Assembly: GCF_000002995.4 (NCBI RefSeq)
Contig: NW_025062479.1
Coordinates: 4,459,221-4,523,220 of the forward strand
DNA length: 64,000 nt
From: Brugia malayi
Lineage: Eukaryota; Nematoda; Chromadorea; Rhabditida; Onchocercidae
Reading direction: 5' to 3'
Part shown: positions 27,750-51,803 of the stretch, in pieces
How positions within the stretch are numbered: the first letter of the stretch is position 1
Layout: every line of letters begins with the position of its first letter
Notes under the pieces: model-generated
Databases searched by the model: none
Told to the model about the DNA's origin: nothing
The model's input: the letters and a program-made list of their open reading frames with translations, nothing else
Position numbers and translations under genes: made by a program

Positions 27750-30700
27750 ACATTCGCTGTTTGATGCGCCGCTATACACTACGGTACGAAATCTAGTAGG
27801 GGTTAGAGATGTCCAGAACCTGGACTCTTGACAAGAAGTAATTCAGTGTTAATCAACGTAAATTCAGGCATCACTGAACAGAGTACATAAAAAATCTAAT
27901 TGTTTGCACTGCTTATTTGGTGACTGATTGAAAAGATAAGTTTCCTTAAAACAGTCGATAAGCTTTCTACTGGAAATTTGGTCTTCATATTGCTGTTTGA
28001 CAAGTTACTAAGTGAAAGTCAGAAGTCAGTTAACTTATTGCTGCAGCGTTATTTTTGCATGAATTTTGTGCACACTTGTAAAAGACGAATGGAAGTGTCG
28101 AGACTAACAGGAAATATTCTCGATGTTTCTGTATTGAAGTTTAGAACAATATGTTTCTATTTATTATGGATTGTGATACTGAGAAGGATGCCTCACATCT
28201 CCAGAATTGCAGATAAAGCACTTAAAACATAATGAAAAAAGACACTCTAACGGCAGCCGTTTTGGTCTTCTTTGAAAAAGATAGGGTTGGCGTCTGACTT
28301 TAACCATCGATTAGACAATGTTTTTTCATAATGCGGGAAGCATTGCAGTCACATTTTTATGACAAAGAAGGGAAGATAAAGGTGTTAAGAAATAAAGACG
28401 AGATTGTAGGAGCACTGATGGCTTAATGATGAAATTTTTAACTTTTATCAGTTGTATCAATTACGGGACAATCAATACTTCAAGCAGACAAAGTGGGTGG
28501 CACCGACGAATGTTGGCGGCAATGTAAATCAATACATTTTTACTGACGGAAGATGAAATAGTTCAACATATGGCGCTATTTGTCTCATTAGACGGATTTC
28601 ATGGCTCCGTGTTTGCTGGACAGACATTTCTCCCACAACCAAGAAATGAGCTACATTCACTGGCTGACCGAGAAGTAACACATGTAGAGTTGCACCCATG
28701 GATACTGGGTTTGGGATTGATTCTCGTTGTCACATCTTTTTCACATAGATTTTACGCTCTAAGAATGATCAGCTGTAGTAATCAGCCAGTTCAGTTTGTT
28801 CTCATTGCATTACATCACGCATTAGGCCATTTGTCATATCCTTAAGTGAGGATAACTTTAATAAAGAGAAACAGTGGCACTAGCGAAGTCTCACGTGATG
28901 TTTACGGTCAGGTTGCTTATAAATGGCTAACAATCATTTCAAATAACCATCTTGTCGCCTTCCCATCATATCGATTCAGAGTTCTGGCGACTTTGTTGAA
29001 GAGTTGTTGAATTACTCTCGTAGTGTAGACCATTTACACATCTGCAGTTTTATAGGGTTAGTTCAGAAATTCGGTCTGGGAAGTTTAATTGATTGGCAGA
29101 AATTATCTCATTAAACCAGCCAATAGTATCTGCGCTGCAACACAACCAACTATAATGCCTTCCATCAAAAACAGTCTATGTCTCTTGAACCTTTTTACTG
29201 AACAATTTTTTTTTAAAATCAAATTATTTGTAGCTATCAAGAATGCTGCTAGCTGCGTGTATCCTCAATTAGGCTTTCTATTTGTTTGTTTCATACATTC
29301 TTACTTCATCTATATTTTTTTAAAAAATACCGAATTCGTTTCAGGAATTCTATCCGAGTTGGATGAATCTTCAGTGTGGCTATTTCGGATATTTTAGCTA
29401 TATATTTAATATAGTGAGGTGGTATGCAGCTGTTAATGAAAGTATCTTTTTTTGTAACAAAAAAGGATAGTAATTGACTTATAATTACTGCAGATCAGAC
29501 CTCCTGTTTGTAAAATTAATTATTCAAATCTACATATTTGTTTAAATTCATAATTAACAAATCATTATGCGTAGTCAGACGAATAGCATTCGATATCTTT
29601 CACCACATTTCAGTCACGGTAGAGTATTGTCCATATATTTTATCTCTGATACCCATCTAAATATGCTACATATTTGCGTCTAGTGTGTCACATTGTGATT
29701 GTTTATTCTGCTACCTAAGTGTTATTTTCCACTGAAAGCATGTTGTATTACACAAATGACTTAGAAGAATAAGACTGGGTCAGTTAACGATTTCCTTACG
29801 TGAGATTGAGATTATATCGTTGCTCGCATCTCTGCATGGTTATGTGTTATGACTGATCTCACTGGCCATCACTTTTACTATTTGATGATGAGTTTCTGAG
29901 TGCAAAAGTTATTTCCTGGCAGTTAGTAGATATTATCCGTCACTGTTGGGTAGTGCATGAATGTTTGCATGCCGTTGTTAATTTCCGGACTGCTAGAAAT
30001 ATTTTATCGATTTTCTCGCATTGTCAAATGAGTATGCTAGAGATGTGTTGTTAAAAAAGATATATCTATGGTATAGAAATCCAGGTGTAATATACTTCAT
30101 TCATTTGTATATTATGTTTATCATCGTTTTAATCTATCTTTTAAATACATCTGGAAAAGTGTGTATAGAAATCTATACTTTTTTAAATATATTTAAATAT
30201 CTCTTCTGGAGCAGGTGTATAATTCTTGAATTCACATATTTGAAGCTAAATCCTTTTTGGGAAGACACCACATTCTGCAGTACTATTCAAAAAATCGATA
30301 AAATGACGTCGTTACAGAGTCAATATAGCTGCGACTTTTACGATTTCATACTGCACACTTTTGTTGACTATTATTTCATGAAAGGTGTAGAGTGAAAGAT
30401 ATCAGTGATAATAGAAAGGTCTGCAATGCAGTTATTAAATAATTTCAAAATAATAACGGGTGTTCATACTTAAGAAGATGCTTTTGGTTTTTAGGATCAA
30501 TATTCTGCAGTGTGTTATATTAGGAAGGCTATCAGGGGTAAGAGTAAAGATGTTGAAGACGTGCCCAATAATAGTGAAATCATTGTGTATTGCTTTAAAA
30601 TTTTGGATCTAAAACACTGTTTTGTCTATTAGTAAATTATGTGAATGACACCAATATATACTAATATTGATTTGCTTCGCGTCTTTTCTATGATTCTTAA

Positions 30701-31790
30701 CCTGTTTTTCCTCATGGTTTTTTATCATTTTTTGATCACTTGTGGTCAGTTTATTTCATTTCTGACTTGCGCTTTGCTAGAGAATATGTGTGATGGAAAT
30801 ATCAGGCTGAATCCGCGCAGATGTTTAACATTTCTAAGGGTCAGCGGAAGCACCGCTGCTTGCGGAAACAGCTGTTCAGCATTGGTACACTTACAATTCC
30901 TTTACTCATAGTAATAGAAATAAAAGGGAGGGTAAATCACATCCTGTTTACCTTTTATCCTTTTTATCTCTTCGGTAGTTATTGCCTCCTTCCTTTATGC
31001 CCATTTTTTCTTCCACTGCTATCAGAAGTGATGAAAAGAATTTGGTTTATCTCTAATGATATACTGTAATCATTAGCAATGAAAAAGCAAGGGAAAGATC
31101 TTTTCACTGGATGAAGGTGTGGATGCTATCGTTTTCCTTCTGTAGAGTTGTTTGAAATAAGAGCAATGATTTATTGGTTAATTTTTTTTTGTATTCATTC
31201 TCATAGGGACTCAGTTCACTTTTTAGAATTAAAGATTCGAAGCTTGACTCTATCCCTCAATTATTCAGGTGTTTTACAATTAATTTTTGAATGATTTTGA
31301 CCGCGGACGCTTTGCATTAATTTGGTATGTTCACACATCTCTTCTAATCTCAGTTGATTTGTACTGTATTCACAGAGACCTGAAATAAATTATTGTTGCA
31401 TAGAGTCGAAAAGTTTTTCAGGATCAGTGGTACCATCTTGATATTATGTAGGACGTTTGTTCTTTTGTTGGTCGATAGATTACTGCTAGAATTATCAACA
31501 TTTATCATAATTATCTTCACTACAGCTTCCAACTTCAGTACTAAATCACTTTCAATTTCGTTGCTGCTCTAATTCTGTAATGCATTAGAGGCCTTAAGTT
31601 AACATTAACGGTAGGACGATGAATGCTTTCATTTGCACCTTCAGTGAACACATATGCGGTTTTCATTTTACGGTGACAAATATCACTGTTATTTGAACGG
31701 GAAAGGTAAACATAAATTTAAACGAAAAAATTTTCTGGTTTTTGTTTATCTTTACAGTCAAATTTTTTTGTATTTAAAATACAGAAATCA

Positions 31791-31796
31791 TTGCAG
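31791..31796 (+). other. syd-2: Candidate trans-splice acceptor of syd-2
   Basis: TTGCAG ends 22 nt before the syd-2 ATG with no other acceptor between. Spliced-leader addition here is inferred. Confidence 0.4.
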
Positions 31797-31818
31797 GCAT
31801 AAGGAAGTGAAAAACAAA

Positions 31819-41202
<9,384 letters not shown>

Positions 41203-43736
41203 CTATTTTATGTTTCTGTTGTAATTGGATGATCAATTAGGACACGAGGTTTGTAGTATCGGCGCAGAAACTTGAATGATTGGTCCTGAATTTGCTCTGT
41301 GCTAACTTATTCACCAAGTCTAAAGTTAGTGTAAACTAACTTAGGTTTCACCGTTCGCTCAAGATTTAGAAGCCTTATACTAAACACATAACGAAATTAT
41401 TTTGCTCACTTTCTGATAGGATTTATTAACTAACGATGCTCCTGAAAAAGAAAAAAAAAAACTCGCATGTTTCTTAAAGTGGCTATTCTGAATTTGTTTC
41501 TGGAAGAATGTGTTTTGTTTCGTTTCTGATATCCTAATTCATGTATTTGGTTCCTTCCAACGAAGGACTGGATGGGGAAAAACAAAGCTTTAAGCAAGAA
41601 ATTGAGATTTTTAATAAGAAATTACAGTTTTATTGTTTTAAATAGAATTCTGGCACATACTATGTTGTGCTGCTATCTTGTTCTGGCTTTTTTGTCACGC
41701 TCTTATTACAAACTGTAAGCAACTTCCACCTTTGATCTTGGTCTATTTCTCTGTGTCATAAAAGTTCATAAGGGAAATTGAAATATGGAAGTTAAAGTTA
41801 TCTTTTTTGTCTCTGTTTCACTATTTTTGGGAACATTTCCTTATCAAATGTAGCGCAAATGTAGTCATAATAGCGATAGTGTTGCTACTTTTTACGAATG
41901 GATGAAATCCGGAACAATTCTCTTCAGCCATGCCTTCATCAGTGTAACTGGACCATCAGTATGGTTTCATTTGTAAATCTCCATCGTCTGCTGTTGGTTT
42001 TCTTTGCAAGACTATTATTCTTAACAGTGTTGTACTTCCGTTTAGAAATTGGCTGAAATCTATTTTATTCCAATGTTTCCCTTGATATCTTTTCCTCCTT
42101 GTTTACTTTTGCTTGTTTTTTTTTTTAGTCTTGTTCGTTATTAAATTATACAAATTCTAATACAGTTGCTGAATTTCGATTGTGAAGCGTGTCTGTCCGG
42201 AAAATTCCAAATCTAAAGTAATCGAGTTCTAAAATTGGCGGTTTCTAAAATGCGCGCAATTATGTTACATTCTGTTAATTTATTGGGATGAACACTAATC
42301 AACAATTTCGTTATCCTTTTTTTCCTCCAGTCTTTTAAATGAGATCATTGGTCTCATTCCTCTGTCATGTTTTTATCCATCTAATTAACATTTTACCTTA
42401 TCGACTCCGTTCTTGAATTTAGGGCCTGAGTGTTTATAGAGATTCTAAGGAAGAAGTTGTATAAGTGTGTCTTTACAAGTCTCGGCCTTGAACGTTCTAG
42501 GCGACATATTTTCCGTAGTTATTTGTACTTACATTGATTTGTAACGGTCACTTCTATTCTTAGAAAAAGTATGATTAACTGTATTTAGAGAAATGCTGAA
42601 GCAAAGCTTATCATAACAGTTGTGTGATAATTTGTTTGGGTGACTCAATTTTCCAGTGTAATTACAGGCTTAAGCGATTGAGTACTCCCGAACACTCTAC
42701 TTGCATATTTGTCGTTATTGCTTATTAATGCTTACCACCCATATAGATAATAATTCTACACCTATTCTCGATGGGCTCGTTACGGTTAATGCTAAGGTTG
42801 CTATACAAGACACACTGCATATGCTTTCTACCGTTATGTATAAGAAAGAAATCACTGCGGGGAACTCTTGATATACACTTTTTTCTACTCCATGTAGCAA
42901 TTTTGCATGTGTATAGTCTTCTTTCAAATTAGTAGTAGGTATAGAATCAAGCAATCAATTAAAATATATCTTAAACAACTATATTCATGCTTCTTCCTCC
43001 CACTTTCCCATTTAACCGTTGCTTACTGGATGGCCTCATCCAATTATAGATTTTACCAAGTACCAGCACTTGATCGTTGTTGCCTTGATATAATGGAAAG
43101 GTTAGTTTCCACGACAGGTCTTCATCTCATAATATTTCGCAAATCGTAAGACCTCCGTTTTTTGATATTATAAAGTGCAAACACTAAATTTCAGAATGTA
43201 TTTTTATTGGACTGTTAACTACAATAAACACTTCCCTAGAGACTGCTCATGTTCAGACTTCCGTCACTTGACAGATGAATGCTAAGTAGCTTACGATGAG
43301 TGTAGCTATGGCTATGCAGGCACAAATTTGGAAGTTAGTAGTTCATAAAAAAGATTTTATAAACATATGATACAGAAATAAAAAAACAAATGTAAAAGTA
43401 GATGTAGTGCTAAGAATGATGAATACAAGTTGGGTGCTATCAGTACCACTTTCACATTGTACTGCACTAATAAGTGAACCTCGAAATAAAAACACCAATA
43501 TGAATCCCAGAACGAAGTAATGAGATTCAAACCTTGGGGATCTCGTTTAATCCACGACTAAAAAAGTACATCTACCGGTACTAGTCCCACATTTAAAAAA
43601 GACTCCTAAGAAATATGTACAAAACTGCTTCCGGCAGAAAAACCAGAGACTATTTACAACAATTCAGCCAACAAATTTAACAGTTTGGATGACATAGTCA
43701 GTGCGAAGATAACAGTATTCCATAGAACTAACTGCT
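41203..43736. other. Convergent 3' intergenic region of syd-2 and atg-2
   Basis: 2.5 kb holding both 3' UTRs. No canonical AATAAA lies close to the syd-2 stop. On the minus strand the nearest AATAAA is around 43203-43208, about 530 nt past the atg-2 stop. The open frame at 42907-43149 has no known family. Confidence 0.5.
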
Positions 43737-45948
43737 TCATTTCCATTTTTCCATTTCTTCCCTACAAGAAAAAGGAAATCCAAAAGGTCTTCAAAAATTT
43801 TTCACGAATCAAAAATTTCCCTTGTTCCTAACATGAATTGTTTGTCTAAAAACCCCACCTGTGACTGCCTGGTTTCATTTGATTCCGCACTCCACCAAGA
43901 ATGTTGACGGTAGCTTTACTTACGGCAATTATAGGCCGTAATACCGTAGTTGGAGCTTGTCGAAGAAAACCGCGCACTGTCGAATAACCACTTGTCTGAT
44001 CTTCTAGCGCAGCTAATTGGAAATCTAACGCCGTATCACTTATTTCCTATAATCATTTGTAATATCAAGAAAAAAAAAAAAAATACTCGAAACATCTTGA
44101 AAATAATTTGTTCCCTTACACGCCCAATAGCTTCCAGAGCCATATTAAAGCCTTCTCTGATATCGTTTGGCGATCGAAGCGCCATGTAATCTATCATATT
44201 CCTTCGGTGCCGATATATGGGATATTCCGGTGAAACAATATCAAATGCTAACTCCGCTACGCTCTGCAACATCAAATTTTTGTACTTGGTATAAATTACG
44301 CTTTATGTAGAACAAATATGACCACTAGAAAATCCCTACCTGTACAACTCCAACCATTCTTTGTAACATATCTACTGCAGCTGTTGCGGTAGATATTCCA
44401 AAACTTTCCGCCCCTCTTTGTAATCCTTTTATGATATGACCTTCTTCCCTACAGTACTCGTTTACTGGCATCAAAAATAGATCTCGAATCCCAAAACCTG
44501 AAATTGCAACTAAGGGCTTAACAACTCATACACTCACAGCACTGTAAAGAATTAAATCTACAACTGAATCCTGTGAAAATGAAAACTGAGGAATATCATC
44601 GGACTCTAAAATTTGATAAATTCCAGTTTCAGTGTTTTCGTTTTTAGAAGACACAGCGTTTGGTATAATATGTCAAAATTCGCTCACCAATTTCTACTAG
44701 TGATTTGATAGGCCCATAAGACGTAATAAACTGTACTAATTGTTTGTTGTTAATATCGTTAAGCCAGGCATTAACAGCGAACTAAAATTTTGAAACAAAT
44801 ATATGTGACATAGAGAGATCAGTTAAATAAACGACCCTTGAATTATAATTTAAAAGCACTGAAATATCTGAACAATGCATTAAAAAGCGCCAATATGACT
44901 TACTTTAAAACATCGATCATAACCAAGCAGTCCCCGGGTACAACTGAGTTCCTTCAAACGTATTTCAGTGCATTTAAAATCGCTCAACCCTACCAAAAGC
45001 CCTAAAATCCAACCCTGATCTGGACGAATTCGCTTTCCGTTTAAATCCAAACGAATCACCGCAGATGGTGAAAAAGTAAACTCCCTGTAATAACTGAGAG
45101 ATACAGTTAGCGTCAACAAAGTATTATGTGAAAACACAGCAACGGTCCGCAAAACGATTAACTTGAAAATTCCTTAGAATCAGTATTACTTACTTGAAGT
45201 AGATCTTTCCTTTAACGATCGATTCTGCTCCCCAAGGACCTATCTCCAAAGAATTTTTACCGCGCTCATAATCGACCTTAAACAATATAAATGATTCCAG
45301 AAGGATAACGGACTGGTCCATTCATTCAATTTCATTGCATAAAGTAAATCGTAATTGTAGGGGAAATAATTGCATGGAATCTCTAAAAACAGGTAAATAT
45401 GAAAGCTACGTGGAAAGAGTGACTATCTGAACTCTAAAAAAAAAAAAAATGATTTGTCGAAGTTTTTCGAAATCCTCGTTCCTATCAAAAAAATAAGCAT
45501 GACATTCGCATATAATAAAAATTAAATCTTTGCGCGAACAACAAATATCAGTACAGGAACAGATTTTTCGTTGTCTTTCTTTTCTTCTTTCGTTACTTCA
45601 AGCTTTAATCTTACATTTCTTGCCTCTTTATATGCAGTAGGCAAAACAGTACGAATGCTGCCATCAGTATTTGCTGTACTGAAGCGCTGAGTCCTAGCAT
45701 TCGATAACGATTGCAAAGAGGAACTCATACAACCGAACAAATTTGTGACATCGTCTGTTACGGACCCTAAAATTATCAGTAGAATAAAATTTGTGAAAAA
45801 AATGGCGCAGCACTGGTGTCTGACATAAATTATTAAGAATTAATTGGATCCAAGTTACCACTTTCGTTAAACAAATCACTTGTGAAATATAGCCGTTCAT
45901 TGAGCATTAAACTATCGTTTTCGCTTTCATCCACATAAAAATCATCAT
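43737..45948 (-). other. atg-2: atg-2 exons 37-45: ATG_C domain and C-terminus
   Basis: Exons: 45948-45859, 45766-45597, 45276-45194, 45084-44904, 44781-44688, 44497-44340, 44263-44120, 44046-43859 and 43761-43737. The last exon has 25 nt and codes REEMEKWK, which aligns with the family ending around KWR. If the donor at 43858 is not used, exon 44 reads RWGF and stops. The end of exon 38 (45597) is inferred from phase. Confidence 0.88.
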
Positions 45949-48900
45949 CTAAAACTATTAAATTTTCATCCATATTGAGCTTCAGTATGATTCCAAAGAT
46001 TAACACCTAGTCTAATGCAATTACTATAAAATACTGATGAATATGCGAATTAAGTAAATCATATGCCAGTTGTGAGTCCCGTCGCTGTTACAAGTTTCCA
46101 TCTGGTGTCCAACAAATTCCTTCAAAAATGCATTACTTTGAAGAGTCATTTCCATACATTTTATTGCTGTATCTGAATCTGTATCTCCGGCGCACTGCAT
46201 AATATCATTATTTCCATCCAGACGCACTTCCAACCATGGCTTTTCTGGCATCTTCGATTTTGCGATATCTTCTAAATTAAAAAGAAAAAAATCTGTCCAA
46301 AATGTACATAATATACGAAAATTTCGGGAAGGAGGACCAAACCTGCTTGTAAGACAGCAACGCTACCAGAGAGATCATTCACATAATCTTCGAGAAACTC
46401 CAGAGTATCCTGATCGGCATTAATACGTAAAGGCAACAAGGAAACCTTCATTTTACCCTCATGTTGAGGAGTTTCATATAAGCGAACTGAAAACATCGGC
46501 GATTGAGAATGACGTGGAAATGTCTGATCCCATACATGCTGCAAATAAATTGACATAGCTATGAACAATAAATGATAGAAAAATTAACAAAAAGTAATAA
46601 AAGTATAGCACGATCATTTAGTGTAGCCCTCCCTAAAAAATGATTAATCTTCGTAGCTTACCGGGTAAAGCAGTTTATTTATTTTTGAAGATACCATTTT
46701 ATCCAAAATTTCAACTGATCCAATATTAAACAGCCTTGTAGACAACACCGGCGCATCTTTATCGTATACTTCGAACATAAATTTAACCTAATATGACACA
46801 ATTTTACATATAACAAGCGAAATTAATCAATCACATCTATATATTAATCTTTCTCATTTCGGTCAGAAAATCATTTTAATGCAACAGTGCGAACGAATAA
46901 ACAAAACTTGCTCTAGAAAAACGCAAATCTACATGAGCAGAGTAATCTCTATAAGGACCACCAACTGGAGAGTTGTCACGACGTAACCTTCCTCCATTTG
47001 ACATGCAGTAAGGTTTAGGAGACGGTTTTGAAGTGCCTGAAATGTGCAAACAGTAACAATTGTAACTGGTGCAATGCATACAGCTTACAAAATGTTAACT
47101 GATCTCTTCAAGATTTTTATCAATAAGAACTTACTGAAATCAGCACCACCGTACAAATGGAGTTCCAGCGATACATCATCAATAGAATATTTAATAAACG
47201 GGGTATGAATTTTGTTCATGGTGAAAACAACTGATTTGTTCGATCTACCACCGATTTTTGTCAAATAATCATCATAAGCTACAGCAGCTGCATCGTCAGG
47301 GAGAAGAAATCGTGCCCATGGCTTGCTATTACCAGTCTAAAACCCTGTGTGATTAATGAGAAGAAACAATAATCTAATTCCAAAAATAAATATGAAAAGT
47401 ACCTATTACACTTCACGAAGTTAAAAAAAAAAAAAAACACAAAAAAATACCGTGATTCCACTACCCGGAATTTCATCAAGTAGACAGAAGTCTTCATCAA
47501 TTCTGAGTACTCCGGATGAATCTCTAGGCTTGCTTTCTCCTGTCGTATCAATTAAATCTGTGGTATATTGTAAGTAATAAACCAAGATTCAATAAATGTT
47601 CTAGTAAAGAACTAAATTGGCAGAAAGACATGTACTGAGTTATTTTAAAGAGATGATTTAAAGAAATTGATTTAAAGAATAATTATTAAACAAAAGTTAC
47701 CTATTACTGCATCCGACAGCACTTGAGAAGTTTCTGTCAAATTTTCAGGTGAATCCATCAGGTGCATAAGAATTTCGTGTCCAGATTGCGACACCGCTGA
47801 TCGCACCATTTTCTAAATTTTAAAATGCATTAAATAATTATAATGAAATCTTTCAAATGACTGTAAATGAAAAATAAATGTCCACGAACTTGGGAATCTT
47901 AATTTCGGATGTTGAATGTAATTTCTGGAAAAAGGTTTTGCTGAAAAATTTGCTGGGTAATCTCTTGCATTATGCAGAACAGTACTCCTTCCGCTTTTTC
48001 TTACTCTTTTATTATCACAACTTTGCGATTTCCCTTTTTGTGATCCTACTGCTTCTCTTGCTTACTTGTTGAAAAAATAAATCCTCAAAATTTTCGCACA
48101 AGACCTCTACCTGTAATATTTCATCTTCCTAGAACTTAATTTATTCATCACAGCGAGATGAATGAAAACAAAAGGAACAAAAGTTAGACTTTGCTCTGAT
48201 AACCTTCAAGTGATATGTATGAGGGTACGATATCAATGTTACTTGCAAACGAAACTTAGAATAAAATTTTGTCACGTTAGCGAAATCCTATAGGCATTTT
48301 GTCGATCAAATTAGAAATGAAGAACAAAGTGTTAACGATAACCAAAGGTTTTATAGCATGACTGCCTTAATAAAAGATCTGACTAAATAAGAAATTTAAT
48401 TTTAGAGCAACATCCATCTTCTTATTGCTATAATATAAGCAAAAACATTAAGCTCTTATCAAAGAGAGCGGAAGAATGTTTATTATTAGAAGGAATAACG
48501 TTAAGCTGCCGTATCGTAATCACAACGAAACAAGATTTTCTTAAATGTCGTAATTAAAACAAGTTTATTATAAAATGATATGAATGAAGGTAACGAATAG
48601 AAACCAATGATAAAATATATCCGGCAAGTTGAATGGACGGTTGCACTGAAAGTCTTCAGCATCCTTACAAGTAAAAAAAAAAAAATAACAATAAAAATGA
48701 AGAGAATATTGAAGTAGTGATTTTTTAGTGTTTTTTTTTTGTAGTAATTTTTTGTTTTTCACAAAACAGATACTTAGCTTATCTACAAAATTGGGGGCTT
48801 GAAAAATGGTCGAGTAAAACCAAAGTTGCAGTGAAAAACTGACAATGCAAAATGGAAGTAACGTGTTTTTATAAATGCATCCTGTTTACGTTTATCTTCT

Positions 48901-51771
48901 AAGTTCCTATCAGAAAAGAATGATAAGAACTTTTATATCATAAAAGATCAACCGGAGGATGGCGGTAGAATACAGTTTTTACTCCTTATAAGTTTTTACT
49001 TTTCCAGTAAAGTTCGCGAATTTTCATTTATTTAGAATATCATGGGATAAACAATATATAAAAAAACTTCCCCACAGAACTTACTTCAATGTTAGCTAAT
49101 TGCTGTTCGGTTGATGCCTGTCTTCTAGAATTCCGGATCGTTAGTTTATCGATTGGTGTTTGCAGTCCAGCTCTGGGTGCAGCTACTTTTGAAGTGTGTG
49201 CATCTAACAGTTCAGCAACCGCATTGATGACCAAACATAAGGAATCCGAACAAGCCCATAACTACAATTTTTATAATTATTTTGATTATAACGACGATAT
49301 ACCGGAAATAATCAGTTCAAAACAGCTGAAATTTTATTAAAGAACTGTTGAACTTTAGAATTCAGAACTACCTTTAATAAATCATTTTTGCATCTAACTT
49401 CTAAAAATGGAAGACATTTCTTTGGCCTGCCACCAGTAGTATTGGAGCTTTTAGCTGCTATCACCTGGAAGTTACATAAGCTTACAATATGAACAAAATT
49501 TCCCAAGGAGCATATTTTGTCCGAATGGATAAAAAAAAAAAAAACAACAATATGCTAAAAGCAATTTGTATCCGCTCCTGCCGAAACTACACACCATATA
49601 AAAGGTACAAGTTACTGATATGGCTATTGAATTGAATGTTTTGAGATATATATTTTCTAAGAAAGGGAATTCCAAAGCGTTTTAACAGCTTTACCAACTT
49701 GCCAGATACCTCAATATAAAACATACCTCTAGTTGCAACATACCGACAGACAACATATGTATGAATTTGGGCTCAAAATTTATAGACTTCTTTGTTTCAT
49801 TTTGACTCCCGGTAGCATCCGGATTGAATGATGCGAAGAGCTTGAGCTGCTCAAATATGCATTCAAATTTGTATATTTCTAGATCCTGCATGATTCGACT
49901 ACTGACGTCACAAGAACCAAGCATCACTCTACAAGCATCACTCCACAGTAAAATAAAAGTAAGCTAAATTTCAGACTGCTACATGTAGTATGAACTCATT
50001 TATTTAACTCTCTAAAAATACATGTGCCTGATTACGTATGTGTTTTAATGAATTAGGCAAGTTAATTGATATACATATATCACTTTCGATGGAGAACAGC
50101 GATAATGGAGGGAGTTTTGAAATGGGTTCAATGCGGCTGTACATTCCCAGGACATCCCACAAATTCAAAAAATGAATTTAATTTCCTGCTTAAAGGGTGC
50201 AGCATTACAATCAGTAAAAGGCTTTGATGTCGCCCCAGAAAATTATAAACTTGTGCGCCAAATATTGACCTATATATATATATATATATATAAGTTTACT
50301 ACTAACCGTAGTGATAAAGGAGGTGATGGATTCTCAAAATAATGTTGGTAAGCCAACAGAGAGGACGCGAAGTGCATATGTAGTTCCGTCGTTGTTTGTG
50401 GGACTTCATAACCAGGAATACCGTAATCGACGATATCAAAGAAATTGATCAACTGATTAATCCAAAACTGCTCAGCATTCGTATATGGTTTCAAATGTAA
50501 CAAAGTATTACGAATACCAACTCCGACTAGCACATTCTGGAATGTTTTGGGATGGTTACTTCTGACATGGGAAAACACTAGTATTAAAAACAAAAAATAT
50601 AATTAAAAAATGTGAAATCGAGAATATTCCTGGAAAGAAAAAATTCCTGAAATCAAATAGAAAACACATGTTCAACTTTCTGATTCAAAGATGAATTGAT
50701 GAATCTACTTATGAGTGGTCTTCAGAAAAATCTATAAATGGTTAAAACCTTCAGATTTTCGTCAAAGTGAAAATCAATTCTAATTGCGATGGCAAAATTA
50801 TCCTCTTCCTCCTCCAGAAAACAAATTTCTTCATTCACTATCGGTTCTGCTTGCACTCCTTCTTTAAAATGGTGAGCGAAATCTTTTTTCAAAACATACT
50901 GTTCATACGGGACTACATCACCAATAAGATCTGAAAATAGCACTCGTACTAGATATGCTTATATAAAGATCACTGGAAATCGCAGCAAAATATTTCGTGA
51001 TAGAACAGTGTTATTTATACTAACTTTTATGAAAAAAATCAGCAATTTTCGAAGTTGAATAAAAATAAGATAGCTCTCTATTGCCATGGAAACCGTTAAC
51101 TGCCATTATTTGCGTTTTGTGTAGAATTGCACCAACTTGACCCAGTTTCTTAACAGCTCCATCCTGAAGTTCAAAAAAAAGTAAAAGTAGCAAAGTTAGA
51201 AGAGACATATTACCGTTAAATACCATTACAAAAAAAAAAAACAAACTTCAAATTCAGTTCCTATGAGCACTCGCCCATCATTTACATTTGCCAACAGGCA
51301 AAAGTTATGAGATTTTTCATTGCCTAATGCATTTACTGTTGGACTTGAACCATGAGAACACGAAACATTACACTCACTGTGTGCAGAATCTATAATTTCA
51401 AAAATTTTTGAGGCTCTTGAAAAAAATATGAACTAGAAATTAAGCAATTCATTCAGAAAACGAAATTGAATGTTAATAAAATTTTCCTTACTCAAACACA
51501 GCAAAAAATAAAACTGGAGAAAGACTATAAACAGATTTTCAAAAAAAGTTACTTTTCCTTTTTGAAGATCTGCAGAGTTCGAAGAGTTCGTTACCCGATG
51601 CTTCCACATCTGTCTGCCGATCAGAATTATTCAAGACAGGAGAAGATGGCTGCCACATCGACAAATCGTTCACCAATCTTTATATCAAAATTTATACAAC
51701 AGTCTAAAAAGTCTAATAAAAAAAGTTTTATTAACTACAAATGGAGAATTTCGTAAATCATAAGACCCCTC

Positions 51772-51803
<32 letters not shown>

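Larger units (their letters stand above)
27590..31818. other. Gene-free 4.2-kb stretch between sideroflexin and syd-2
   Basis: Sideroflexin 3' UTR, then AT-rich intergenic DNA and the syd-2 upstream region. Open frames at 28570-28845 (91 codons), 29089-29397 and 30021-30395 (124 codons) show no known family and no supporting splice structure. Distant regulatory DNA for syd-2 is possible. Nothing specific was recognised. Confidence 0.5.

Noticed and set aside
30021..30395. 124-codon plus-strand open frame between sideroflexin and syd-2
   Set aside because: Rich in I, F, L and Y as expected from AT-rich DNA, with no family similarity and no splice context.
43950..44189. Plus-strand open frame over the atg-2 C-terminus
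   Set aside because: Antisense to exons 43 and 44 of atg-2, which match the ATG_C domain.
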